DNA of 64,000 bases from Paludibacter sp. (lineage in GTDB: Bacteria; Bacteroidota; Bacteroidia; Bacteroidales; Paludibacteraceae): contig DAIDKM010000001.1 of the NCBI GenBank assembly GCA_027450045.1, positions 58,610 to 122,609 on the forward strand, given 5' to 3'. Positions 19,538 to 29,669 of the stretch are shown here, piece by piece (position 1 is the first letter of the stretch; each line of letters opens with the position of its first letter). Position numbers and translations under genes: made by a program. The notes beneath the pieces are model-generated. The model did no database searches, had not been told where the DNA came from, and was given only the letters and a program-made list of their open reading frames with translations.

Positions 19538-19786
19538 CAATTTTATTTCGTTTTAAGGCAACTTGGCGATTTGATTTTTCGAGATATGATATTCTTTTTG
19601 TTTTTCGTCGCCGAAATTTGAAAGAATGAATCAAACATAGATATTTTCAAATAATGTACTCTGAACGTTCAGATAATTTTTCAGAAATCGCAGAGGTACT
19701 TGTCATAAAAAAGAATAAATATGCCAACACGTGCAACGTTTTCATCTTTCATTCATCTTTTTATTTAGAAATAGAGTTTAAAGAGG

Positions 19787-20464
19787 ATGATGAAAAGTTT
19801 TGTATTGCTCTTTGTTTTATTGGGTTTATTGGAGTCATGCAATCAAGAAGATGGATTGTCATACAATCATATGATCGTTAGTTTGGCTACCGTGGAGCAG
19901 GTGTCTGGTAATTCGTTTTTACTACGATTAGATAATGACACGGTGTTGGATCCTCTTGTTGATGATGCGAGTTCGTTTGCCCCTGTCAATTCACAACGTG
20001 TAATGATTAACTACACGATATTGAGCAAAAACATTGTACCGGATAACTCCTATAATTATAAAATTCGGTTGAATGATGTGAAGGACGTGTTGACAAAAGA
20101 GATTATTCCTTTTTTTGCTGCAACGAACGATAGCATCGGAAACGATCCGATTAATGTTACAGATTGTTGGATTGGTAGTCATTATGTAAACGTTACGTTT
20201 ACTTATTATGGGTCAAGTGCAAATCATCTTATCAGTTTAGTGAAGTTGACTTCCGGAGGAGCTTCTGCTGATAGTACCGTTTATCTGGAATTGCGGCATA
20301 ATGCTTATCGTGATTTTTCGACGCGTGTGAATCAAGGCGTAGTTTCATTTGATATCCGATCGTTACAGAAAAGTAATGGAGTACCGGTAAAAATAATGGT
20401 GACAGCAAAAGGGACAAACGGCGTTGAAAAAGTTTACTCATTGATTTATAAATATATGGTTTGA
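19787..20464 (+). CDS. NigD-like lipoprotein
   Basis: FVLLGLLESCNQEDGLSYNHMIVSLATV; NigD-like OB + C-terminal beta-sandwich pattern. Confidence 0.7.
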   Translation: MMKSFVLLFVLLGLLESCNQEDGLSYNHMIVSLATVEQVSGNSFLLRLDNDTVLDPLVDDASSFAPVNSQRVMINYTILSKNIVPDNSYNYKIRLNDVKDVLTKEIIPFFAATNDSIGNDPINVTDCWIGSHYVNVTFTYYGSSANHLISLVKLTSGGASADSTVYLELRHNAYRDFSTRVNQGVVSFDIRSLQKSNGVPVKIMVTAKGTNGVEKVYSLIYKYMV

Positions 20465-20557
20465 ATGCAACGAGTTTATCTACACATAACTTGGAAACTA
20501 TAAGTCTTTGTGAAAAGGCACGCATTCATTAATTTTTGGTTTTTGGTTAGATGGGAG

Positions 20558-20589
20558 TCCGGTCCACTGTGAAGTGGCCGGATTTTTTT
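20558..20589 (+). terminator. Intrinsic terminator
   Basis: TCCGGTCCACT-GTGA-AGTGGCCGGA followed by T7. Confidence 0.8.
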
Positions 20590-20610
20590 GTAAGCGCCTT
20601 AAACTTTTAC

Positions 20611-20618
20611 TATCTTTG
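20611..20618 (+). promoter_or_regulatory. Putative -7 box TATCTTTG for lutB-like gene
   Basis: TAnnTTTG 31 nt upstream of TTG start. Confidence 0.55.
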
Positions 20619-20649
20619 AGCCCGATTTCATTGTGGAGTATTACCATCA

Positions 20650-22071
20650 TTGACAGGACTTCTCTTCTATACAAAATTGAAAGCTAAGACCCAATTTCAG
20701 CAAGATGCCGCGAAGATTGCTTTTAACGAGCGACACCGGAAAACAATTCAATTCAATATTTCACGGTATGATGCCGCTGTTGAACGTGGTTATCAGCGGT
20801 ATGAAAATATATCGTTGGCAAAAGATCGCGCAGCTTATATCAAACGAGAGATGTTGACTCATTGGGACGGCTATTTGTTGCAATTTGAAGAAAGCATTAC
20901 CAAACGTGGCGCAAAGGTACTTTGGGCAAGCGATGCCCATGAGGTCATAGAGCATGTGAAACAACTTTTGACGGAACATCAAGCTACGCTGTTGGTGAAA
21001 AGTAAATCAATGACCACCGAAGAAGTTTCGTTTAATGAAGAAGTGACGCAAGTTGGATGTGAATCTGTGGAGACTGATCTGGGAGAATTCATCGTGCAAG
21101 TGGCCGGAGAACGTCCGTATCACATTGTGACGCCGGCAATGCACAAATCAAAAGAGGATATTGCGACGCTTTTTCACGAAAAATTTGCGACACCTTCCGA
21201 TAGTACTCCTGAAGAACTGACTGCTTACGTGCGTGCTTTGTTACGGAAAAAATTTACGTCAGCCGATGTGGGTGTTACAGGGGCCAACTTTTTAATTGCC
21301 GATATTGGCGCGGTTGCGGTTACCGAAAATGAGGGAAATGCCTTGATGAGCACCTCATTTCCTAAATTGCACATTGTGATTGCCGGCATTGAAAAAGTAA
21401 TTCCGAAAATGAGCCAATTAGGTACTTTTCAACCTCTTTTGGCAGCTTTGGGAACTGGGCAACAAGTGTCGGCTTACAACACTCTGTTCACTGGACCGAG
21501 ACAAAAAGGCGAAGTTGATGGGCCTGAAGAAATGGTTGTCATTTTGATGGACAACGGGCGCACAAAAGTGTACGAAGACGAAGAGGTTGCTGAAGTGCTT
21601 TCGTGTATTCGGTGCGGTGCTTGTTTGAATGCATGTCCTGTGTATAAAACCATTGGCGGCTATACCTACAATACGACTTACAGCGGGCCTATCGGATCAG
21701 TGATAACTCCTTTTTTCAAAGGAATAAGCGAAATGGGGCATTTAAGTTTCGCTTGCAGCTTGTGTGGTAAATGTTTCGAAGTATGCCCTGTTCGTATTCC
21801 ATTGTCAAAATTACTGCTTATCAATCGTCGAAAAGTGGTGGAAGAAACAGCTCGGCCAATAGCTGAAAAATGGGGAATGGGAGGATTTGCTTTGCTTGCC
21901 AAGCATCGTTTTTGGTTTGATTTTTTCCCTTCTTGGATGAAAAACATCGGAACTGTTCCTTTTAACTATACTTTGTGGGGACCTAAGCGAAAAATGCCTA
22001 CCTTTCATCGCTCTTTTGCAAAACAATGGAAACAACGACATAACAATAACTTATCAGCCGATCAATACTAA
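20650..22071 (+). CDS. lutB: LutB-type lactate utilization iron-sulfur protein (LUD domain + 4Fe-4S)
   Basis: GVTGANFLIADIGAVAVTENEGNA, CIRCGACLNACPVY, CSLCGKCFEVCPVRIPL; TTG start. Confidence 0.9.
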   Translation: MTGLLFYTKLKAKTQFQQDAAKIAFNERHRKTIQFNISRYDAAVERGYQRYENISLAKDRAAYIKREMLTHWDGYLLQFEESITKRGAKVLWASDAHEVIEHVKQLLTEHQATLLVKSKSMTTEEVSFNEEVTQVGCESVETDLGEFIVQVAGERPYHIVTPAMHKSKEDIATLFHEKFATPSDSTPEELTAYVRALLRKKFTSADVGVTGANFLIADIGAVAVTENEGNALMSTSFPKLHIVIAGIEKVIPKMSQLGTFQPLLAALGTGQQVSAYNTLFTGPRQKGEVDGPEEMVVILMDNGRTKVYEDEEVAEVLSCIRCGACLNACPVYKTIGGYTYNTTYSGPIGSVITPFFKGISEMGHLSFACSLCGKCFEVCPVRIPLSKLLLINRRKVVEETARPIAEKWGMGGFALLAKHRFWFDFFPSWMKNIGTVPFNYTLWGPKRKMPTFHRSFAKQWKQRHNNNLSADQY

Positions 22072-22082
22072 ATTTCTTTTTT

Positions 22083-22559
22083 ATGTTAAATTCAAAACTA
22101 TTCAAAGCATTGCCTCTTCTTCTCATTGCGTTTATCGTGGGCGCATGTAACAGTCAAACGAGTAATTGGCAAACATTGAATCAACAATTTCTCGATCACA
22201 ATAAAACGCAAAGTGGGGTAGTGACCACTTCAACCGGGTTGCAATATAAAGTCATTACTCAAGGTATTGGTCTAAAACCTAATTCGGGTAGTCAAGTATC
22301 ACTACTTTACACCGGAAAACTTATTGACGGCACGGTGTTTGACACTACTGTAAATGATACAACCTTAGTTAACACGCCGCGTTTACTCTATGTGTCAAGT
22401 GTTGTTTCGGGTTTTCAGGAAGCTTTATTGAAAATGAATACCGGCTCAACATTTGAAATTTATATTCCCCAATCGTTAGGATATGGCACTACCGCTATGG
22501 GATCAATTCCTGCTTATTCGACGTTAATTTTTGACGTTCAGCTAATAGATGTGGAGTAG
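22083..22559 (+). CDS. FKBP-type peptidyl-prolyl cis-trans isomerase lipoprotein
   Basis: LLYTGKLIDGTVFDTT, LGYGTTAMGSIPAYSTLIFDVQLID. Confidence 0.9.
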   Translation: MLNSKLFKALPLLLIAFIVGACNSQTSNWQTLNQQFLDHNKTQSGVVTTSTGLQYKVITQGIGLKPNSGSQVSLLYTGKLIDGTVFDTTVNDTTLVNTPRLLYVSSVVSGFQEALLKMNTGSTFEIYIPQSLGYGTTAMGSIPAYSTLIFDVQLIDVE

Positions 22560-22575
22560 GAAGTTGGTTGCTTAA

Positions 22576-22627
22576 AACAAACAGAAAGAGAGTTTCATAT
22601 TTAAATGAGGCTCTCTTTCGTTGTTTT
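22576..22627 (+). terminator. Intrinsic terminator
   Basis: GAAAGAGAG...CTCTCTTTC stem extended by AAACAA/TTGTTT. Confidence 0.6.
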
Positions 22628-22797
22628 GCTGGTATCGTATAGATTTCTCTGATGTAAAGATTGTACTGAATGGCGCCGATAAATTGTCAGAATAAATAGT
22701 TTTCACATTCTTTGTCGCTGAAATTTCTGGGAAGAAAAAAATCGCGATTTTTGTGTTGTCCGAAATTTGGTTTGCCTCAGTAACCTGTCGTTCTTCC

Positions 22798-24276
22798 CTA
22801 TTTTGTGTTGTTATTTGCCTCTTCCTCCATGCGTGCTTTGCGTGCATAACTGTGTTTCCGTCCATAGGTAAAATAGATTGTGAAACCAATAATCATCCAT
22901 AAAACCAAACGAATCCACGTGTCAAGCGGCAATGAAAGCATTTGTGCCAGACAAACTACTGCACCTAAAATAGGAATAAATGGCACCCAGGGAGTTTTGA
23001 AAGAGCGGGGAGCGTCAGGCTCTTTTTTACGCAAAATGATGATGCCGATGGAGACGATGACAAAGGCCAGGAGCGTACCGATAGAAACCAGTTCTCCCAA
23101 TAAACCAATAGGAAAGAGTCCGGCAAATAAAGCGGCAAAACTGCCTGTGACAATCGTTGTGATATAGGGTGTTTTGAATCGAGGGTGCGTTTTGGCAAAA
23201 CTTTTCCATAGCAATCCATCGCTTGCCATCGTAAAAAAGATACGCGATTGGCCTAACAAAAGCACTAAAACTACGGAACTTAATCCTGCAATGGCGCCGA
23301 TTTTAATGATAGGACGAAGCCATATCAAACTTGATCCCGCAGTGTCAATGGCTAAAGCAATAGGAGCTGGTACGTTTAATTTGTGATAATTTACAATGCC
23401 AGTCAGCGTCAAACTGACGGCAATGTAAAGTAGCGTGCATATTGCCAATGAGACTAAAATGCCAATCGGCATATCGCGTTTAGGATTTTTGGCCTCTTGC
23501 GCTGTTGTTGATATGGCATCGAACCCAATGTAAGCAAAAAATACCACGGCGGCTCCCGTTAAAATACCCGATAATCCGTATTGCCCCCAAACACCTGTAT
23601 TTTTGGGAATAAATGGAGTCCAGTTTTGAAGGTGAATATGGCCAATTCCAAACCCTACAAAAAGTAGGATCACTGACACTTTGATTATAACAACGATATT
23701 ATTGACTTTGGCGGACTCCTTGATCCCGATGACCAATAACGTAGTCATCAAGCCGATGATAAACATGGCCGGAAAATTGATGATTGCACCACTGTGATGC
23801 CAGCCCGAAGCATCGTAGATGAAGGGACTTTGAGAAATGGAAGCAGGTAACGCGATGCCAAAATCGTGCAAGAAACTAATCACATATCCCGACCATCCTA
23901 CGGCAACGGTAGCTGAGCCGAAAAGGTATTCTAAAATCAAATCCCAGCCAATAATCCATGCCACAAACTCGCCCATCGTGGCATATCCGTAAGTATAGGC
24001 GCTACCCGAAATAGGTATCATAGAGGCAAATTCGGCATAACAGAGGCCGGCAAAGAGGCTCCCCAATGCCGATAATATAAACGATAATGCCAATGCCGGT
24101 CCTGCGTGCATTTCTGCAGCGGTACCTGTGAGTACAAAAATGCCAGCTCCAATGACACCTCCAATACCCAGTAGGACTAAGTTCGTTGCGCTTAAATGGC
24201 GTTTCAACGTGTTATGGTTTTCTGACTGATCAATAAGTTGAGCAATCGTTTTTTTGATGAACAAGTCTTTAATCAT
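22798..24276 (-). CDS. APC-family amino acid permease (cationic amino acid transporter type)
   Basis: LSATNLVLLGIGGVIGAGIFVLTG, VFFAYIGFDAISTTAQEAKNPKRDMPIGI. Confidence 0.9.
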   Translation of the reverse strand: MIKDLFIKKTIAQLIDQSENHNTLKRHLSATNLVLLGIGGVIGAGIFVLTGTAAEMHAGPALALSFILSALGSLFAGLCYAEFASMIPISGSAYTYGYATMGEFVAWIIGWDLILEYLFGSATVAVGWSGYVISFLHDFGIALPASISQSPFIYDASGWHHSGAIINFPAMFIIGLMTTLLVIGIKESAKVNNIVVIIKVSVILLFVGFGIGHIHLQNWTPFIPKNTGVWGQYGLSGILTGAAVVFFAYIGFDAISTTAQEAKNPKRDMPIGILVSLAICTLLYIAVSLTLTGIVNYHKLNVPAPIALAIDTAGSSLIWLRPIIKIGAIAGLSSVVLVLLLGQSRIFFTMASDGLLWKSFAKTHPRFKTPYITTIVTGSFAALFAGLFPIGLLGELVSIGTLLAFVIVSIGIIILRKKEPDAPRSFKTPWVPFIPILGAVVCLAQMLSLPLDTWIRLVLWMIIGFTIYFTYGRKHSYARKARMEEEANNNTK

Positions 24277-24363
24277 TGGAATGAATATGGAGTTAATGCG
24301 TAAAAGAATTCAATTTGAAACTATAATTCTCTTTTGAGTGACCAATCGCAACGAAACAAGGCG

Positions 24364-24371
24364 CAAAATTA
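24364..24371 (-). promoter_or_regulatory. Putative -7 box TAATTTTG for permease
   Basis: CAAAATTA on plus strand. Confidence 0.4.
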
Positions 24372-24521
24372 CTTTTTTTATCGATACTTTGGTCGTTTCC
24401 GTTGACAATTATGCAGAATTGATGTATTTGTATTGAAACAATTCCGGGTGAAAGGAATCAACCAATCTCTTTTTCTTTTTTTTTCAAACCTGAGATTCTA
24501 CATTAAATGATGAAAAAGTAA

Positions 24522-24529
24522 TATCTTTG
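24522..24529 (+). promoter_or_regulatory. Putative -7 box TATCTTTG upstream of deoC leader
   Basis: TAnnTTTG about 200 nt upstream of deoC. Confidence 0.55.
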
Positions 24530-24596
24530 CAAGCTATGTAAAAACGAAGAACGGGTAACATTTGAGGAAGTAATTGTCTCTCTAAATGAAACTGTG

Positions 24597-24619
24597 AAGT
24601 GGCGAATAGCCGCTTTTTT
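24597..24619 (+). terminator. Leader terminator/attenuator hairpin between promoter and deoC
   Basis: AAGTGGC-GAATA-GCCGCTT followed by T-run. Confidence 0.6.
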
Positions 24620-24726
24620 CCATCTGTTTTGAGCCAAACAACTGTTTAATAAAAAAAGAAGCAATCATTGTTTGCATACAGCGAATACCTGTTTTTTGTT
24701 CTTTCAATGCCCATTTTCTTAATCAA

Positions 24727-25611
24727 GTGCAAATGAAAGATTTTAATGTTTTTTTTCAAAGTTATGGTGTCACGTTGAATGACGTGGAAGTTGCCAGCCA
24801 AACGGCTCGTTTATTATCGGAAAAAACGTCTGAAAATAAAACTATTGAGGTGTACAAACGTTGCTTTAACTCAATCGATTTAACTTCACTCAACTCAACC
24901 GATAATGTCACGAACATTCGTTCGATGGTCGAAAAGGTCAATACCTTTGCAGATCATTTTTCGGATATGCCGTCGGTGGCTGCTGTTTGTGTTTATCCCA
25001 ATTTTTCGGAAATTGTTCATAAAGAATTGACTGCGCCTATAGGTGTTGCTGCTGTGTCGGCAGGATTTCCTTCGTCACAAACTTTCATTGAGATTAAAGT
25101 GGCTGAAACAGCCTTGGCTGTACATGACGGTGCATCGGAGATTGATGTGGTAATTTCCGTAGGAAGTTTTTTACATGGTCTATATGAGGATGTATTTGAG
25201 GAATTGAGTGAGCTGAAAGCGGCTTGTCGTGATGCACATTTGAAAGTGATTCTTGAAACCGGAGCTTTGAAACATGCTGTGGAAATCAAAAAAGCGTCGT
25301 TGTTGGCCATGGAAGCAGGCGCTGATTTTATCAAAACATCGACCGGGAAAATGAATCCCGCCGCAACGCCAGAGGCTGCTTACGTGATGTGCAATGTGAT
25401 CAGCGAATACTATAAAAAGACAGGAAGAAAAGTGGGATTCAAAGCCGCCGGAGGTATTGCAACGTCTGCGGATGCTGTTAACTATTACACCATTGTGAAA
25501 GAAATATTAGGTGAGGAATGGCTCAACAACGGTCTTTTCCGGTTGGGCGCAAGTCGTTTAGCAAATAATTTGCTCACTTCCATTTATGGGAAAGAAATCA
25601 CCTATTTTTAA
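24727..25611 (+). CDS. deoC: Deoxyribose-phosphate aldolase
   Basis: VCVYPNF, KVILETGALK, GADFIKTSTGK, GFKAAGGIATSADA. Confidence 0.95.
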   Translation: MQMKDFNVFFQSYGVTLNDVEVASQTARLLSEKTSENKTIEVYKRCFNSIDLTSLNSTDNVTNIRSMVEKVNTFADHFSDMPSVAAVCVYPNFSEIVHKELTAPIGVAAVSAGFPSSQTFIEIKVAETALAVHDGASEIDVVISVGSFLHGLYEDVFEELSELKAACRDAHLKVILETGALKHAVEIKKASLLAMEAGADFIKTSTGKMNPAATPEAAYVMCNVISEYYKKTGRKVGFKAAGGIATSADAVNYYTIVKEILGEEWLNNGLFRLGASRLANNLLTSIYGKEITYF

Positions 25612-25696
25612 TCACAGTTTTCTTGCAATAAGTAAGGAGGAATGATGTGCTGGTTTTGATTTATTCTCCTTCTTATTTACTTAAATACAAAATCTC

Positions 25697-27817
25697 ATGA
25701 AACGCCTATATTATTTATTTCTTGCTATGACGTGTTTCTCAACACCTTCGCTTCTTTCGTCACAAACGCTGCATTATCCTGATACAAAAAAGTGTGATAC
25801 GGTGGATGTCTATTTTGGTATGCGCGTTGCCGATCCTTATAGATGGCTGGAAGACGACAAATCGCCGGCCACGTTGGCTTGGGAAAAAGAAGAAAATGCA
25901 GTTACCAATTCTTATTTAGACGCAATTCCTTTTCGCCAAGCTATTAAACAAAATCTGACGACGATGTGGAATTATCCAAAACAGAGTGTGCCTACAAAAG
26001 CTGGCAACGACTATCTTATTTTCAAAAATAATGGTATTCAAAATCAGTTCGTTTTATATAAGAAGGACATTAAGACAGGAAAAGAAACGCTTCTTCTTGA
26101 TCCTAATTTATTGTCGAAAGACGGCACAGTTGCATTAAATACATGGTCTGTTTCAAATGATAATCGTTACTTCGCGTATGCGTTAGCTACAGGTGGATCC
26201 GATTGGACTGAGATTTATGTTATGACGATGGATGGCAAAATACTGCCTGATGTGTTGAAATGGGTAAAGTTTTCATCCATTGCCTGGTATAAAAACGGTT
26301 TTTTCTATAGTCGTTATGATGCTCCGACAGGTAACGTTTTGACGCAGCAAAATTTATTTCAGAAGGTTTATTATCATCAGCTTGGGACACCACAAGATGC
26401 CGATGTATTAATTTATCAGGACAAAGAGCATTCCCTGCGTACTTTTTCGGTGCAAACAACAGATGACGAACGTTTCTTGCTCATTTACGGCGCTGAAAGT
26501 TCGAGTGGGAACAATCTTTTAATCGGGGACTTGAAACAAGGCATTCATGCTTCCTTGCATGAGTTTGTCTCTGCTTTTAATCATGATTATGCAGTGATCA
26601 ATAACGTTGGCGACAATCTCGTGATTAAAACAAATAATGGAGCACCCAACTATCAGCTTATCAATGTAAATACGAACAATTGGGAAGTTTCGACATTAAT
26701 ACCTGAAAAAACAGATGTTTTGGAACAAGCTGCCATTGTCGATCATAAAATTGCTGCACTCTATCTTCACAATGCGTACAGTAAATTGCTGCTTTATCAA
26801 TTGAATGGTACCTTTGAAAAGCAAATTGCTTTACCGGGCATGGGAACCGTAGCTTCTTTGAGTGGAAAGCAGAAAGATAAAGATTTGTTTTACGATTATA
26901 CCTCTTTTACTTGTGCTGACAATATTTACAAACTACCGATGTCAAATCCAGTTCCACAGCTTATTTATACCACAAAATTGCCATTTAGTACATCTGATTT
27001 TGTGACGGAACAAGTGTTTTATACTTCCAAAGATGGTACGAAAGTGCCTATGTTTATTGTCCATAAAAAAAGCTTGGTTCTCAATGGAGAAAACCCTTTA
27101 CTTCTTTATGGTTATGGAGGATTTAACATCAGCATCACGCCGACATTCAGCGCCAGCCGTATGCTTTTCTTGAAAAATGGCGGAATATGGGTAACTGCTA
27201 ATATTCGTGGCGGTGGCGAATTTGGGGAAAAATGGCACTTGGCAGGCACCTTACAAAATAAACAAAATGTATTCGACGATTTTATTGCTGCTGCCGAATA
27301 TTTGATCAAAGAGAAATATACTTCTTCGTCGAAATTAGCCATTCAAGGAGCATCTAACGGTGGTTTGTTAATCGGTGCTTGCATGACACAACGTCCCGAT
27401 TTGTTCAAGGTTGCCATTCCGCAAGTGGGTGTTATGGATATGCTACGTTATCAAAAGTTCACCATCGGGTGGTCCTGGTCAAGTGATTATGGAACCAGTG
27501 ATAATGAACAGCAATTCCATTATTTGCTGAAATATTCTCCGTTACAAAACATCAGACCGGGAGTTTCTTATCCTGCTACGTTTGTTACGACAGGTGATCA
27601 CGACGATCGTGTTGTACCGGCACATTCGTTCAAATTTATCAGCACGTTGCAAGCCGATCAAGCCGGAAAGAATCCTATTTTGATTCATATTGAACATATG
27701 GCCGGACATGGCGCCGGCAAACCTGTTTCAAAATTTATTGATGAGGCAGCTGATATATGGACATTCATTTTTCAGAATTTGCAGATTCCATTCAAACCGA
27801 TTCATTTTGAAAAATAA
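25697..27817 (+). CDS. Prolyl oligopeptidase family serine peptidase (S9A), exported
   Basis: VADPYRWLEDDKSPATLAWEKEEN, IQGASNGGLLIGACMTQRPDLF, HIEHMAGHGAGKP. Confidence 0.95.
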   Translation: MKRLYYLFLAMTCFSTPSLLSSQTLHYPDTKKCDTVDVYFGMRVADPYRWLEDDKSPATLAWEKEENAVTNSYLDAIPFRQAIKQNLTTMWNYPKQSVPTKAGNDYLIFKNNGIQNQFVLYKKDIKTGKETLLLDPNLLSKDGTVALNTWSVSNDNRYFAYALATGGSDWTEIYVMTMDGKILPDVLKWVKFSSIAWYKNGFFYSRYDAPTGNVLTQQNLFQKVYYHQLGTPQDADVLIYQDKEHSLRTFSVQTTDDERFLLIYGAESSSGNNLLIGDLKQGIHASLHEFVSAFNHDYAVINNVGDNLVIKTNNGAPNYQLINVNTNNWEVSTLIPEKTDVLEQAAIVDHKIAALYLHNAYSKLLLYQLNGTFEKQIALPGMGTVASLSGKQKDKDLFYDYTSFTCADNIYKLPMSNPVPQLIYTTKLPFSTSDFVTEQVFYTSKDGTKVPMFIVHKKSLVLNGENPLLLYGYGGFNISITPTFSASRMLFLKNGGIWVTANIRGGGEFGEKWHLAGTLQNKQNVFDDFIAAAEYLIKEKYTSSSKLAIQGASNGGLLIGACMTQRPDLFKVAIPQVGVMDMLRYQKFTIGWSWSSDYGTSDNEQQFHYLLKYSPLQNIRPGVSYPATFVTTGDHDDRVVPAHSFKFISTLQADQAGKNPILIHIEHMAGHGAGKPVSKFIDEAADIWTFIFQNLQIPFKPIHFEK

Positions 27818-27859
27818 AAATACGTGGCTTATATAAATAAACTAAAGAACTATATAACG

Positions 27860-28960
27860 ATGAAACTAAATTATCTATTTGGAGTGCTTCTATCTCTTTT
27901 TGCAAGTTGTTCGTTAATTGTGGCACAGACAGAAACGCATATACCGATGTTTATCGGAACGTACACCGGCGAAGGAAGTAATGGCATTTATAGAAGCTGG
28001 TTCGACACACAGTCAGGAAAACTCTCAACGCCACGATTAGTGGCACGATTAACGAACCCAAGTTATTTAGCTATTTCTGCTAACAATCATTATATTTGGG
28101 CAGTAGGCGAGATGGATACTATGTATTGCTTAACTGCTTTTTCGATTGATAACCAAGATTCGTTGCGATATATCAATCATCAGTCAGGTAAGGGAAGCTA
28201 TAGTTGTCATATTTCTGAATTGCAACCAATGAAATGGTTGGGAGCTGCCAGTTATGGTAGCGGTTTGGTGACGCTCTATCCACTTGAATCGAACGGAGCG
28301 ATTGGTTCATTGGCTACCATTGATAAACATTGGGGAAAAGTGCCTCATGCCCATTGTATTTTAGCCGATCCAAAAGCTGATTTTATCTATTCTGCCGACT
28401 TGGGCATAGATAAGGTGCTGATATATAAAATTGAACAGAATAAATTGCGTCCTTTTGGGGAAATTGATCTTCCAAAAGGCGTTGGGCCGAGACATATCGA
28501 CTTTTCGCCAAACGGGAAATGGATGGCGGTTGTGAACGAATTAAAAAGTCGGATAATTATTTTGGCCAGAGATACTACAGGTGCATTTGGAATTATTGTC
28601 CATAATATTTCCACTTTGCCATCCACGTTCAAAGGTGCAAATGGTGCTGCCGGGATTCATTTTTCTGCCGATGGTCGTTTTTTGTATGCAACTAATCGCG
28701 GAGACAATAGCGTTGTGGTGTGTTCGTTTGATGAAAAATCTGGTAATGTAAAACCTATTCAATGGATAAGAGATGATATTAATTGGCCACGAAATTTCAC
28801 ACTCGACCCAACCGGAAAATTTGTGATTGTGGCTAATCAATATGGCAATACCATGGTTGTTTTCCGCCGTAACCCAACTACAGGATTGCTAACTTCTATG
28901 CACGAAGTGGTTCATTTGTCACATCCGGTTTGCTTGAAATTTTTGCATTACAACAACTAA
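27860..28960 (+). CDS. Lactonase family protein (YbhE-type 6-phosphogluconolactonase-like), exported
   Basis: FIGTYTGEGSNGIYRSWFD, GPRHIDFSPNGKW, beta-propeller repeats; ORF extends to 27824. Confidence 0.85.
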   Translation: MKLNYLFGVLLSLFASCSLIVAQTETHIPMFIGTYTGEGSNGIYRSWFDTQSGKLSTPRLVARLTNPSYLAISANNHYIWAVGEMDTMYCLTAFSIDNQDSLRYINHQSGKGSYSCHISELQPMKWLGAASYGSGLVTLYPLESNGAIGSLATIDKHWGKVPHAHCILADPKADFIYSADLGIDKVLIYKIEQNKLRPFGEIDLPKGVGPRHIDFSPNGKWMAVVNELKSRIIILARDTTGAFGIIVHNISTLPSTFKGANGAAGIHFSADGRFLYATNRGDNSVVVCSFDEKSGNVKPIQWIRDDINWPRNFTLDPTGKFVIVANQYGNTMVVFRRNPTTGLLTSMHEVVHLSHPVCLKFLHYNN

Positions 28961-28984
28961 AATCAGTCTTTTTACCAAGGAATT

Positions 28985-29638
28985 ATGATTCAACTAGAAA
29001 GTATCACGAAACGGTTTGGTTCTTTACAAGTGCTCAAAGGAATTGATTTCTCAGTTAATAAGAGTGAGATTGTTTCTATTGTTGGTCCAAGTGGTGCAGG
29101 AAAAACTACATTGCTGCACATCATGGGTACTTTAGAAAATCCAGATTCCGGCTCAGTGATCATTGATTCTGTTCCTATTCAATCATTAGATCAAAAAAAG
29201 TTATCTCTTTTTCGTAATCAGCATATTGGTTTTGTTTTTCAATTTCCACAATTATTGCCCGAGTTTTCAGCATTAGAAAATGTGATGTTGCCAGCGTTGA
29301 TTGGAAAGAAAAACTTCAAAAAGGCTGAAACTGAGGCACTCGATTTGCTTCATTTTTTGAATCTTGATGAACGGGTGCATCATAAACCAAATGAAATGTC
29401 GGGTGGTGAACGACAACGGGTTGCAGTAGCGCGGGCGCTGATCAACCGACCTTCGATCATTTTAGCTGATGAACCTTCCGGAAGTTTAGATTCGAAACAT
29501 AAGGAAGAGTTACATCGTCTTTTTTTTGATGTACGCGATCGTTTTGCGCTCACTATTGTTATTGTGACTCATGATAAGGAAGTGTCTTCCATGTCAGATC
29601 GCATTGTAACGATAAAAGACGGTATGATTGATAATTAA
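28985..29638 (+). CDS. lolD: ABC transporter ATP-binding protein (LolD-like)
   Basis: [55 protein letters not shown]. Confidence 0.85.
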   Translation: MIQLESITKRFGSLQVLKGIDFSVNKSEIVSIVGPSGAGKTTLLHIMGTLENPDSGSVIIDSVPIQSLDQKKLSLFRNQHIGFVFQFPQLLPEFSALENVMLPALIGKKNFKKAETEALDLLHFLNLDERVHHKPNEMSGGERQRVAVARALINRPSIILADEPSGSLDSKHKEELHRLFFDVRDRFALTIVIVTHDKEVSSMSDRIVTIKDGMIDN

Positions 29639-29669
29639 AAACGTGTGATTTTACATAATTGGTTGATGC

